Source: Dryas octopetala (taxonomy: Eukaryota; Streptophyta; Magnoliopsida; Rosales; Rosaceae). Taken from it: a stretch of DNA of 64,000 nucleotides. The notes under the pieces are model-generated. The model did not search any database. It saw only the letters and a list, made by a program, of their open reading frames with translations, and was not told where the DNA came from. The position numbers and the translations under genes are program-made. This document shows, one piece after another, positions 22,800 to 33,177 of this stretch. Each line of letters starts with the position of its first letter. Positions within the stretch are counted from its first letter, which is position 1. Where the stretch lies: positions 5,580,001-5,644,000 of the forward strand of contig OY992835.1 in the NCBI GenBank assembly GCA_963921425.1, read 5' to 3'.

Positions 22800-23772
22800 G
22801 TTAAATGCACCGTTGGTCCATTTACTTTCATGTTTTTCCCAAGTTGGTCCACAATTTTTTTGTTTGTACCAAATTGGTCCACTGCCTTCTCAACGTTTAC
22901 CTACTTAGTCAATTCCATCAATTTTTAACAATTTTCTGTCAAATTGGAGGGCATAATAGACTTTTCATTCATTTTTCTTCTTTTCTTCTTCTTCCTCTTC
23001 CTTCTTTCTTCTTCTTCTTTCTTTATTCTTCTGCAACACACCCCCAACCACTTTCCCCTCCCTAACCCGTGTCCAGCCCACCCCTACCATGTAAAGACTC
23101 AAATCAAACACAAAATTATTCCAAGAAAATAGCACTCTCCCAAAAACATATATTGAAAATAGATAGAAATAGTAACAGTTACAAACCAATTCAAACACCA
23201 CCCAAATTCAAAATTCCAAGAGGACCCGAATTGGGTTCCAAATCCCCAATTTTCAAGTTTCTAAATACTCAAATTAAATCAACAAATTCATAGGTGAATG
23301 AAAGCCCATGAAGAGAAGAGAAAAATGTATGGCGGTGCGGTTGGGATTTTCAGCAATGTGTATTCCTTGTAGGTGGCTGGGCAGCGGCTTGAGGGAAGGG
23401 AAAGGATGGCCGATTAGTGGGGAGGTCGCCGGCGGGTCTTGGTGGCTGGGAAACTGGCCGGAGGGTGGCCGGTGGTGGCTGGGTGTGCATTCATGCGCAG
23501 TGGATGGTGCGGGAGAAGAGAGGGAGAAAAGAAGAAAATTATGGAGAGAGGAAAGAGAGTGTTGGATTTTAATATTTTTTAAATTAGAAATAGAATTAAA
23601 AATTTATTTAATATGAAAAGACCATTTTGTCCTTATTTTTAATAGAATTGATGAAATGGACCAAGTAGGTAAACGTCAAAAAGAAAGTAGACCAACTTAG
23701 TACAAAAAAAAAAGATCGTAGATCAATTTGGGAAAAACATAAAAGTAAGTGAACCAACGGTATGAATTACAT
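22800..23772. mobile_element. Fold-back element with GC-rich interior
   Basis: Inverted arms of about 150 bp begin GTTAAATGCACCGTTGGTCC at the left and, read from the right on the minus strand, GTAATTCATACCGTTGGTTC. Both continue through TTGGTCCAC and GTTTACCTACTT words. The middle (about 23300-23520) is GC-rich with GGCCGG/GCCGGCGG words unlike the arms, and may be captured sequence. Target duplication was not resolved. Superfamily is uncertain. Confidence 0.6.
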
Positions 23773-24640
23773 TTACAGAAAGTCCACTTTAATGAATAAG
23801 TTTGATTGGCCATTTTATGGGGAGGGAACCCAAACTTATTTAAACAAATACCACTCCATAATTGCACGATTGCAAAAAATAAGAATATCTTATCAAGATC
23901 ACTAATTAGCACTCGATTAGCATCTGTCATCAATATCTTGCTATCTGTTACAGCTAGCTCACAACAAAATGTCACAACCCGACCCAAATTTCACTAGAAA
24001 TTTAAATCGATCTTTATTTGTTGTGTACTTAAAGAGCTTAAAGAAAAGTTGAGTTGTGGGACCCTAGAAAAAAAAAATACTTTCTAAAATGTTTTTGGAG
24101 ACAAAATAAATGTTAATTTGGAGAATTCTGGAAATGATGATACAATGATTTATTGGAATTTATTTAAGTCAATTAAGACGATTTTGGAGTTTTAAATTGA
24201 GGAAATTAAAAGAGACCTTTGTCCAAAAATAATAATTTAGATGATTAAATAGGTCTTGAGTTCACAAGCGTGTAGGCAAAAACGAATCTCGATTCTAAGC
24301 TATGTATGACAAATTATGGACAATTAACTATTAGGTCCATTGATTTTAACTACTAAATTTCAATAACTTTTTAGTTTACATACCAAAATTAAATATCATT
24401 TTAGATTAGATACTAGTTGAATAGTCAAACCTAACAGTTCTATATTTACTTGTTATGCCATTGTGAAAAAGTACAAATCTACCCTTCCCTCATCAGCAAC
24501 ATGACTGACCTCCTGCCAACCTCCGACCACCGTCTTCCGGCCGTCCTCCAGCCACTGTCTTCCGGTCGACCTCCGGCCACCTTCTTCCGGCCAAGCTATA
24601 CTCATTACACAAAAAAGATAAATTAACATTTGACATAAAG

Positions 24641-24703
24641 GGGATTCAAACCCCTCTTGAATAAGAGGAATACAACATCTCCCACCACTATACTAAGTCA
24701 ACT
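24641..24703 (-). mobile_element. tRNA-like / SINE-head sequence
   Basis: On the minus strand an A-box-like TTAGTATAGTGG (24696-24685) and a B-box-like GGTTTGAATCC (24652-24642) are about 32 bp apart. The B box sits in a 5-bp T-stem (AGGGG/CCCCT) with a 7-base loop. Outer bases TTGAC and GTCAA could pair like an acceptor stem, but there is no normal anticodon arm. It is a decayed tRNA or a SINE head, not a working tRNA gene. Confidence 0.4.
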
Positions 24704-24777
24704 ACTGTGTAAAATTATTGCTTTAAGCCTAATTTATACTATATTGTCATATTTTTTTTAAAAAATAATTAATCTAA

Positions 24778-25848
24778 TTAGTCACAACTAAATCTAAAGT
24801 TGTGATTATCACAATTAAGTTGTGACTGTCTTTAGATTTAGTTGTGACTGATTTGAAAATGTGACTCTCACAATTAAATCTAAGTGTGACTCTCAGGGCC
24901 GAAAAAAAACCTTAAACTTTAACATGAAAACTAAAGACAATGCACCTAAAGCACCCCCAAAATTCATATAGCAACCAATTAACAAAATTTGAAGTTGTAA
25001 ATGATATTCATAAAAAGATAATTTTAACATAAAACACCTAGATGTTTAACATAAAAGCTAACATAAAAAGGAAATTTGCATTAAACATATACCCTCTTAA
25101 GGAGGAAATTAAACCTGTAACTGTCAAGCAGAAATAATTTGAAATTCATTTCTATCTTTGCTTCCATCTAGAAGATGTCATCTTAAATCTAAGTTGTGAC
25201 TGTCATAATTTAGTTGTGATGTGGGACATGCATTTGCCTACCAATTCATACATAAAGGATTCAAAAAGGAAAAGCAAAATCAAAAAATCTAACGGATTAA
25301 TACACCACACCTAAAAATAATCAAAAATTAACTGTGACAGTCACAACTAAATTGTGACTATCCAACTCAGTTGTGACTGTTTGATAGTCACAACTGCATT
25401 TGAAGTTGTGATTGTCCTACAGTCATAACTAAATCTAAAGTGTGACAGATATGGAAAGAGATAAGTTTAGACTCCTAAAAGATAGACCCTAAAGTCCAAC
25501 ATGAAAACTATAGATAATGCACCTAAACCACCCCCAAAACTCATATAACAACCAATTAACAAAATCTGAAATTGTGACCAATATCAAACTAGTTATGAAC
25601 TTCAAGCCTAAATGAAGAATGCTATGACTGTAAAGATTGTAAGTGGCATTTCCAAATTTAATAGCACGTGAGAACTCAGGAGGCATTGGCTCACTTGAAA
25701 CAAATGTCACCGTAAATAAAATTGCACCAAACATTCTCAAAATGAAAAAAAGTTTCCAACTACATGAACCAATTAATATTAGGTAAGAAGCTGTGACTAA
25801 GCTCCACAATTTCATGAATAGAAGCTGTGACTGAGCTCCACAATTTCA
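24778..25848. repeat. Cluster of AGTTGTGACTGTC motifs in both orientations
   Basis: AGTTGTGACTGTC, GACAGTCACAACT and close variants recur, interleaved with CTAAATCTAAAG, in three groups: 24778-24895, 25181-25225 and 25330-25450. A further tandem pair of about 33 bp, GAAGCTGTGACT(A/G)AGCTCC, lies at about 25790-25848. The arrangement resembles subterminal protein-binding repeats of a DNA transposon, but element ends were not found. Confidence 0.55.
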
Positions 25849-26127
25849 AAATAATTAAAACTCTAATGTAGAAACCACAACAACGGAACAATCACATACA
25901 TAATGAGAAATAAAAATCAAATCAAATACAAAAAAAGAAAAAGCAAAAACAGAGCCGAGCCTAAACTCCAAAATTAAACAATATACAAAACTTGAAGCAC
26001 GAAGATTAGGGTTATTGAACTTGAGCACGAAGTGCTCCGCCGACGCTATTTGTCGTTCACTGTTGTTAGGCTAGGCTCCTCCGGCGGCACTGAGGTTTGA
26101 CGCAATTGGACCTCCAAACGGTGCGCT

Positions 26128-26131
<4 letters not shown>

Positions 26132-26214
<83 letters not shown>
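26132..26214 (+). repeat. (GA)n microsatellite, about 41 units
   Basis: An uninterrupted GA dinucleotide run of 83 bp. Arg-Glu open frames across it are artefacts of the repeat. Confidence 0.98.
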
Positions 26215-26216
<2 letters not shown>

Positions 26217-27615
26217 AATACAGATTTGTCTTGGAGTGTTGTTTGGATAACGAGAAAATTTGCAGGAATTGGAAAAAAAACTATAATTGGCTAAGAAATT
26301 CAAAGAAACATAAGCATATTACCAGAAATTGAAAGAATTGTTGAGAAACCAGACGAAATTGATGCAGATTGCCAAGAAATTGAAGCAAATCGTCAAGAGG
26401 ATTGTTTTGTTTGCGTCATTTGGGTTTAGGGATTCGTTTGTGAATTTCCACGCTCAAATATGATTAGCAGCTGAAATGAAACCATATATGGGCCAAGGAC
26501 AAAAAAGGAAAATAAAAGAAGCCCAAAAGAAACAGGTCATGCTGAAAAGTAGTTTTGGTACCTAATCTAAAAGGTTTTATGAAAGTTAGTAGCTCATCTA
26601 AAAAACTCTTGGGTCTTACTGCTTTTCTAAAAGATTATTAGAATTAGGTATTTAATCCTAATTTTCTATTAACTATTTGGGGGATGTAAATAGAATTAAA
26701 AAAAAAACAAAAACTGGATTTTTAAATCCATCACTCTCTCTCTCCTCTCTCCATAAAACTCTCTTCTCTCTCCCGCACTCACTCTTCTCTCCCACAAACA
26801 CCCCTGCTCGACCCTTTCACCACCGAACCCAGCCCCTCCGGCTAGTTTCCCAGCTATCCAAAACCACCGACGCACTCTCCTTGCTAGCGCCAACTTCCCC
26901 AGCCCTCCCCTTCACCGGCCAGCCACCACAGCAGCAAGAATCATGCCTGAAAGCCCAACCCAGCCGCCGGCTTTCTAGCCCGATTTCGGCCACCTCCGGC
27001 CTTCGATCACCCCAAATTTGTGATTAGTTTTGAGTATTTTAGAAGTTGAAATTTTGGGGGGTTTAGAACCCATTTCCAATTTCCTTTGAATTTGACTATG
27101 GAGGATGATTCTTATATGTTTTTGGACAATTTTCATCCCTATGAATTTCTAATTGATTATTTGAATTGGGAAGTTTGAGAAGTTGTGAGAAATTGTGAAT
27201 TTTGAGTTAGGCACCGCCACTTTGGGCAGCGATGGCGGTGGTTTCAACTACCCAGCCACAAATTGACTTAGATAACATGAAATTGAGACCCATATTGAGT
27301 TGATTATTGATTTTGGATAGGTAGAAGTTGCTCGAGTTGATGAAACTACAATTTGGAACGTAATCAGATACTTTTGAGGGACTGAAACGACTCTGGACGA
27401 TCCCCGGCCGAGGTATATAGTGCATAAGGTTTATTTGATTAAAACTAATAGATTAAAAGCTAATAACAAAAAAAGAAAAAAAATAAAAAAAAGAGATGCA
27501 GCAGATCTGGGATTGCACCAACCTAACCCACACCACCCCAACCTACGACCTATTGTCGACAGCAGCTTACTCGTCGACAGAGGCCTTACCTGCCGACTCG
27601 ACCCCAAGCTCCACC

Positions 27616-27658
27616 TTCTCTCTCTCTCTCTCTCTCTCTCCCTCTCTCTCTCTCTCCA
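27616..27658 (+). repeat. (CT)n microsatellite
   Basis: A nearly pure CT run with two single-base interruptions, inside a pyrimidine-rich block that extends to about 28010. Confidence 0.9.
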
Positions 27659-28550
27659 TCTCTCCCTTTTCCGCCCCCAGCCTGCCCGACCACCTCCCCA
27701 ACTCAGCAACGTCGCACCCCATTCAACCCAGCCCCAACTCGGTTCGCACCCCTTCCCCCCAGCCCCAACCCCCGTCACACCCCCCACCCAGCACCAGCCC
27801 CCTCGCCCGCTTTCTTATTCCCCACCCAAAACCACCCATGCCTCTCTCCCCCCAACTCAACCTAGCCCCTCCCCGACCACCCCCCTTCACCCCAACCCAG
27901 CCTGCCCCGTCCTGCCCTGCCCCGCCCCTTCGCAAGCCCCTTCACCCAGCCCCGACGATTTTTATAAACCTTTGTAATGATTATTCAATTAAGCAAGAAA
28001 TCACTTCTTAATTTCTCTCTGGTTTTCTCTTCCTCTCTCAACTTCTCTGTGATTCACTCACTAAATCATAGCTTAATCTTGTTTGTCTTCTCTTAAACCC
28101 AGAAAATAATAAATATATAACATTGCTTGAACAATGAATCCCCCTGTATCATGAGCAAACAGGAACGAGAAAAATCAATAAGTAAACCATTAATAGTTCC
28201 AAAATAGTGAGGAAGAATTTAAAACGTGTCTTAGATCCATTGGTCTAATATTTGTTTGCTGAGCAAACCAAGAAAATAAAAGGAACATACAAGTATACAA
28301 TGCGATACAAAATACAAGCTAAATTTATATTGGTTTCTAGCGATAACAGGACCTACACTAAGACAACAGTTGTACAAACTACAAAGATTTAACATTTAAT
28401 TTATGTTCACCCACAACATTATTCCAGCAACAGAACATTCAAATTAGTATACTCAAATCAATAAACTTGCAGATCCCAATCTCCCAAAACGTTCACAAAA
28501 GCACAATGCAAACAACAAATTAAAACTCTGAGAATTTGATTATCCATTAC

Positions 28551-29225
28551 CGCAGGCCTAGGTCTTCTGGGTCTGGACCGCCTGAGCTCCTGCAACTTGT
28601 CCGCATTAGCCACACCCAAGACCGCCGATTCAAACGTCCCGAAATTCCCAACAATCCTCTTATCAGACTCCAAGCTCAGATACGCCTCGACCCGGTTAGG
28701 CACGGCGCGACCGACCCACTGCCTCGAATTGAACATCAAGCCGAATTCAGCAGGAACCGAGTCGAACCCACATGCCGAAACCACCAAAGAACCGGTCTCC
28801 GCGGCCCGGACATGGTACTGAGCTTCCATCCTCTCCATGAACTCCGGCTCTCCGCATATGTCCAAGTAATCGCAGCCGGTTTCGACGCAAGCGGCGACGA
28901 CGGGGTCGCCGTAGAGGCGGAAGGGTCCGACGCAGTTGAGAACGAGCCGGGTTTGGGCGCAGAGGCGGCGGAGAGAAGGAGGGTCGGTGGTGTCGGCGGT
29001 GAGGATGGGAATGGGAGGTGGGGGGTTTGGGTAAGCTGCCCATTTGAGGGTTTGGGTTAGTTTTGTGGGGTTGCGACCAGCTAAGGCTAGAGAGTTGAGA
29101 GGAGATGAAGGGGTGTTGAGGAATTTGAGGGCTTCTTTGACTACATACTTGCCTGTGAAGCCTGAAGCTCCCAAGATTATCAGATCGTGTTGAGAGTCGG
29201 GGGTTTGGGATTGAGGTTCTTGCAT
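28551..29225 (-). pseudogene. Saccharopine dehydrogenase-like oxidoreductase, first exon only
   Basis: The 225-codon frame matches the N-terminus of plant 'probable mitochondrial saccharopine dehydrogenase-like oxidoreductase' (At5g39410 type). It has a Rossmann nucleotide-binding motif GASGFTG at residues 19-25, ALAGRNPTKL, the VLNCVGPFRLYG block, GCDYLDICGEPEFME and SACGFDSVPAE. The exon ends RPRPA and is followed by GTAATG, a plausible phase-0 donor (28550-28549). Family members are about 450 residues, so half is missing. I found no second exon in the next 1.5 kb on the minus strand, where CT-rich low-complexity DNA occurs instead. It could be a truncated gene or one with a very long first intron. 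The exon has no stop or frameshift, so truncation, if real, is recent. The start ATG is the first of the frame. Confidence 0.75.
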
Positions 29226-29482
29226 GATTGAGAGTTTGAGAGTAAGAAGAGGTTGGAGCTGAGAGTTGAAGAATGTGAATTTGTGAATGAACTCTCTATA
29301 AACTTGTAAGACAAACCCAAACTTTTCTCATTCCATTCAATTACTACAAATGGGTTTCTTCAGACTTCAGACATGGGCTTCTGGACTTGTCCAGGCTAAG
29401 AAAGAAGGGAGTGAGTGTGAGTCTTTCGTTTTGTCCCACATCGCTCAGACAAGTAAGGCTGCTGTCTTCGTTTGTTTTGAAG

Positions 29483-29854
29483 TAAGGGTTAAATACAAAA
29501 ATGGTCTATTAATTTCACAATGAATTTTAATTTGGTTTATTAACTATAAAAAGTATTAATTTGGTTCATGAACTTTTCAAGTTGTTTCAAAGCAGTACAA
29601 ACGTTAACTTCCATCTGAAAATTAACGGAATTGGTCACATGAAAATGTGATAAACGAACTAAAATGTCTCTGAAAATGTGATCATTTGCTGTGCACATGA
29701 CCAGTTTTTGTTAAATTTTTCGATGGAAGTTAATATTTGTACTATTTTGATACAATTTGAAAAGTTCGTGGACTAAATTGATACTTTTTATAATTAGTGA
29801 ACCAAATTGAGATTTACTGTAAAATTTGTAGACTATTTTTGTATTTAACCCTTA
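29483..29854. mobile_element. Fold-back MITE, almost fully palindromic (372 bp)
   Basis: The ends are TAAGGGTTAAATAC and GTATTTAACCCTTA. The two halves pair over nearly 190 bp each with scattered mismatches, leaving a very short centre. It has no coding capacity. The palindromic ends make the target duplication ambiguous (TA, or TAA/TTA). Confidence 0.8.
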
Positions 29855-30336
29855 AAATAATCAAAGCAATCACTAGTGACTTTTTTTATTTTTTATTTAG
29901 AAATGACAATCACGACATTTTTATTTATTTATAAATTCAAATGTAATATTCATACCTAAATTTGCAAGTATTAGATTCTTATAAATTCTAAAGTCTAAAC
30001 TTCTTTTATGAATTCGAATGTATTCAATTTTGACTATGGGACAGTCTATACTAATACACAAAAAGCACTACGGATCAACATGTAGACCACCGATTTGTGC
30101 AATATTTTTGGTCTAAGACTAATTATGGCTTATTTGCTTAGTATCTAAACTAAAAAGAAAAATCTTAATTATTACTGTTTTGGTTAAGAAAGAGTTTTAT
30201 TTGGTGTCTTATTTGAGATTTTTTTTTTTTTTTTTTTTTTTCCTTTTGATTTGAGAGATTAGAACTTAAAACGTATCCATCATGATAGAGAGAAATACTA
30301 AATCAAATGCCATGTTTATTTATATTTATTTGGAAG

Positions 30337-30882
30337 AGAAAATTACAGATTTAGTTCAGTTATTTTATAGTTAGTTCAATTTTGGTGCACAATCTTTTTT
30401 AAGTTTTGTTTTGATCCACTAATTGTTTTACTTGTTCAATAAAAGTCCAGATTTGTTTTCTCAAATTTGGCATGTCTTTTACTCTATCAAATCTCATCCA
30501 AATTCAGCAAACATATACTTATTTTAAAACTATGCATTTCTTTTTTACAACCATATAAAGATCATTTAAATTGGAGTTCTAAAACTCAAGATAATTGACC
30601 CCAAAGTAGGGTACCTGAAACTGCCAATTTTTCAAACTTCATCCAATCTCAATTCTTTTAGATTCTAATACTCCAAATTTATTTTTATAACTAAAAAATG
30701 ATGAAATATAAATTATACTTTAATTATAATTGAAAAAAACACAACCCAAAAGATTTAAAGTCACAAATCTGAACCTTTATTGAACAAATGAAACAATTAG
30801 TGGACCAAAACAAAACTTAAAAAAGATCATGGACCAAAATTGAACTAGGTATAAAATAACTGGACTAAATCTGTAATTTTAT
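30337..30882. mobile_element. Fold-back element with about 120-bp inverted arms
   Basis: The left arm begins AAAATTACAGATTTAGT and the right arm ends ACTAAATCTGTAATTTT. Pairing continues through TTAAGTTTTGTTTTG and CCACTAATTGTTT words to about 120 bp. The unpaired middle is about 300 bp and AT-rich. No target duplication was resolved. Confidence 0.75.
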
Positions 30883-31089
30883 CTTATTTGAAACTTATAG
30901 ATATACATTAAGCTGTAGAGAAAGTATGGATGAGAATGGTCGGTTTTTACTAGACAACCGACCCATTTCCAAGCCCATTTTGCTGGTTGATTATACAACC
31001 GTCAATTGTTGCAACCCGACTCGATATACAACAAGGTTACAAAAGAGTGCTGATAGAATTAAAGAAATGTATCGGTAGAAATTGATTAC

Positions 31090-31656
31090 TTAAGCTATCT
31101 GATTGATCTGGTCAGCTTGGTCCGCGGGTTCCTCCTTGGAGTGGTAGAATTTCAGATTTTTGAATTTGTGAAAGGCATGAACAAGTGCTGCAACTGCAAT
31201 TGCATACAATGTTTTCAAGAATTGGTAGGACTTGACCACAACGCTCACAAAACAAATGGTCCAGAAGACAAGGATCAGCCACCCAAAAGCTGGAACAAGC
31301 ATGAGCAATAGTAAAATGGAGGCAAGAGTTCCGCACAAAAGGCTCATGTTATTCATGAATACTTGAGCTGCACCCAAATCTGAATTATCAATGGAAAAAG
31401 CTTGGAGTATCATCTTGAGATCAGTGGCCAATGAACCCACGTAAAGGAATAAAGCAACAGTAAACATGACTGCAGTCACGTTGTTTGTGACAAATGGAGA
31501 CCCAACTCCATTACCGGCGGCTGCTCCCTGCTGCTGCTTCACTTGGAGGAGCACCGCTAGCATGGTCAGGAGAAAGAAAATATATTTGTGCAATGCCTTG
31601 GTAGGAGTACTGTCATTATGCTCCCCACTTGTGCTGTTATCAATATATATGATCAT
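31090..31656 (-). CDS. Uncharacterised 188-aa multi-pass membrane protein, copy 2 (inverted)
   Basis: The full-length frame has the same length and hydrophobic pattern as the copies at 199-765 and 33178-33744. At the 520-625 patch it matches copy 1 (SLLCGT, TICFVSVVV), whereas at the N-terminus (SGEHND) and C-terminus (HKFKNLKFYHSKEE) it matches copy 3, so it is mosaic. It lacks the palindromic insertion before the ATG, so its proximal promoter is continuous with TTAAATTTAAATGGTTGC. This may be the ancestral promoter arrangement. The function is unknown. Confidence 0.7.
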   Translation of the reverse strand: MIIYIDNSTSGEHNDSTPTKALHKYIFFLLTMLAVLLQVKQQQGAAAGNGVGSPFVTNNVTAVMFTVALFLYVGSLATDLKMILQAFSIDNSDLGAAQVFMNNMSLLCGTLASILLLLMLVPAFGWLILVFWTICFVSVVVKSYQFLKTLYAIAVAALVHAFHKFKNLKFYHSKEEPADQADQINQIA

Positions 31657-31847
31657 GATCAGGAAAATGGAATTGCATACTAAGCAACCATTTAAATTTA
31701 ACTAATTCCATAAACAAGAGATTGAACTGAGTTCCATCATCGAGAACTGAGTTGAACAACCGAGTTCCATCCTCAAGAACCGAAGGAAGAACACAGGCGG
31801 GAAACCTGAGAATTCTAAGGCTGGAGGGGCCGAAATATCAATTAATA

Positions 31848-31918
31848 AATATGTGACTTAAGTAGCACTTACTTAAAATATGTGACTTAAGTAGCACTTA
31901 CTTAAAATATGTGACTTT
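31848..31918 (+). repeat. 29-bp tandem repeat, about 2.4 units
   Basis: The unit ATGTGACTTAAGTAGCACTT plus ACTTAAAAT begins at 31851 and 31880 and partially at 31909. It lies in the spacer of the inverted repeat. Confidence 0.85.
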
Positions 31919-32009
31919 TTCATTGAAATGACAAGAAATGACAAGAATATCATTTTCAAATAATCCACATTTTGAAGTAGAATTGTCGCCCTTGGAATCT
32001 CAATTACAT

Positions 32010-32155
32010 CCAGCTTTGGTATTAAACTCTGTTCTTAATCCATATTAAAAGTGTACACAAAGTCACATTGCCACGCAAGTCTGCCAAATCCATTTTAAGT
32101 AACAGCTTTGGTATTAAACTCTGTTCTTAATCCATATTAAAAGTGTACACTAAGT
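32010..32155 (+). repeat. Direct repeat of about 50 bp in the inverted-repeat spacer
   Basis: A phrase starting AGCTTTGGTATTAAACTCTG and ending AAAAGTGTACAC occurs at about 32011-32060 and again at about 32104-32153, with about 43 bp of different sequence between. Confidence 0.85.
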
Positions 32156-32937
32156 GGAAATGAAAACCAAGTATACACCTGTCTTCATATTTCTTCTCTT
32201 ACAAAGTATATCGTTTTCTATCTCAATCTAGTCTATAGGGATAACTGGAAGACCAATTTCATTTTCATTTGAAAATGACCATTTGTATTCAACCTCCAGT
32301 TGTATCTTGTGCATGAGATACAATTTATATTCCTCTCAAATGAAAAGTGTTATTTAAGAACAGAGTTTGATCATATGTCTTCATTTTTAATTTCATCCAT
32401 CTCTCCGTTTGAATATAGGGTAGGCTGGAAGACAAAAGTGAGCTCTGCGTTAAGGGTGGAATTAATGGAGGGCAACACTTCTGATAACTCTCAACGTTCA
32501 CAAGTGTGAGTATACAAATCCAATCTCTTTTTCTTTTGTTTTATTGTATATAAAATTTTATGATCAAACGCTGCCTTAATGTGTATTGATATATGGGTCA
32601 CTCATCCAGTCATCCTCTTGGGCTGTGATTGGAAGCTTCCTTGTTATTTAATGAATCAGAGCTCATAGTGGAGGATGGGTGAACACCTTGTAATTTAGGC
32701 CAATGGGCCTTCCTTTCAACACAGTCAAAAGAATTTAGCTTAAACATATAAGCAGGTTTTCAATGTTAGTATATTTTTTATACTTGTGTTTGATATTTCG
32801 GCCCCTCCAGCCTTAGAATTCTCAGGTTTCCCGCCTGTGTTCTTCCTTCGGTTCTTGAGGATGGAACTCGGTTGTTCAACTCAGTTCTCGATGATGGAAC
32901 TCAGTTCAATCTCTTGTTTATGGAATTAGTTAAATTT

Positions 32938-33160
32938 AAATGGTTGCTTAGTATGCAAAATGTACAGGATTTTAATTAAAATCCATAGTTGTGTATCATA
33001 ATTAAAATATATTTTAATTAAAATCCATAATTAAAATGCAAAATATATTTTAATTAAAATCCTGTACATTTTGCATATGATAAGTTATCCTACACAACTA
33101 TGGGTTTATTGTCCTACACAACTTATCATATGTAAAATGTAAATGGTTGCATAGTATGCA
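32938..33160. mobile_element. Palindromic insertion before 188-aa gene copy 3
   Basis: Relative to the inverted copy, about 203 bp are inserted between two 20-bp near-identical direct repeats, AAATGGTTGC(T/A)TAGTATGCA, at 32938-32957 and 33141-33160. Inside, GCAAAATGTACAGG pairs with CCTGTACATTTTGC, and CATATGATAAGTT pairs with AACTTATCATATG. It may be a small fold-back MITE or a tandem slip of a palindromic patch. It ends 17 bp before the start codon at 33178. Confidence 0.6.
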
Positions 33161-33177
33161 ATTCCATTTTCCTGATC

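Larger units (their letters stand above)
23773..28550. other. Gene-poor repeat region between SDR-B and the saccharopine-like fragment
   Basis: I support no gene here. It holds a SINE-like sequence (24641-24703), a TGTGAC motif field (24778-25848), a GA microsatellite (26132-26214), and CT- and proline-codon-rich low-complexity DNA (26690-28010). A diverged direct repeat of about 100 bp links about 24900-25010 with 25490-25590. The motif CCTCCGGCCACC/TTCCGGCC recurs near 24530-24590 and 26980-27000. Confidence 0.6.

Noticed and set aside
23308..23616. Gly/Trp-rich open frame of 102 codons
   Set aside because: Lies in the GC-rich core of a fold-back element; composition alone explains the frame.
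25489..25815. Minus-strand open frame of 108 codons, hydrophobic
   Set aside because: Overlaps the TGTGAC motif field and a diverged direct repeat; no recognisable domain and no second copy to test the frame.
26097..26294. Arg-Glu repeat protein
   Set aside because: Produced entirely by the GA microsatellite.
27420..28011. Proline/serine-rich open frames of 171-185 codons
   Set aside because: Low-complexity C- and CT-rich DNA open in several frames on both strands; no start context or homology supports a gene.
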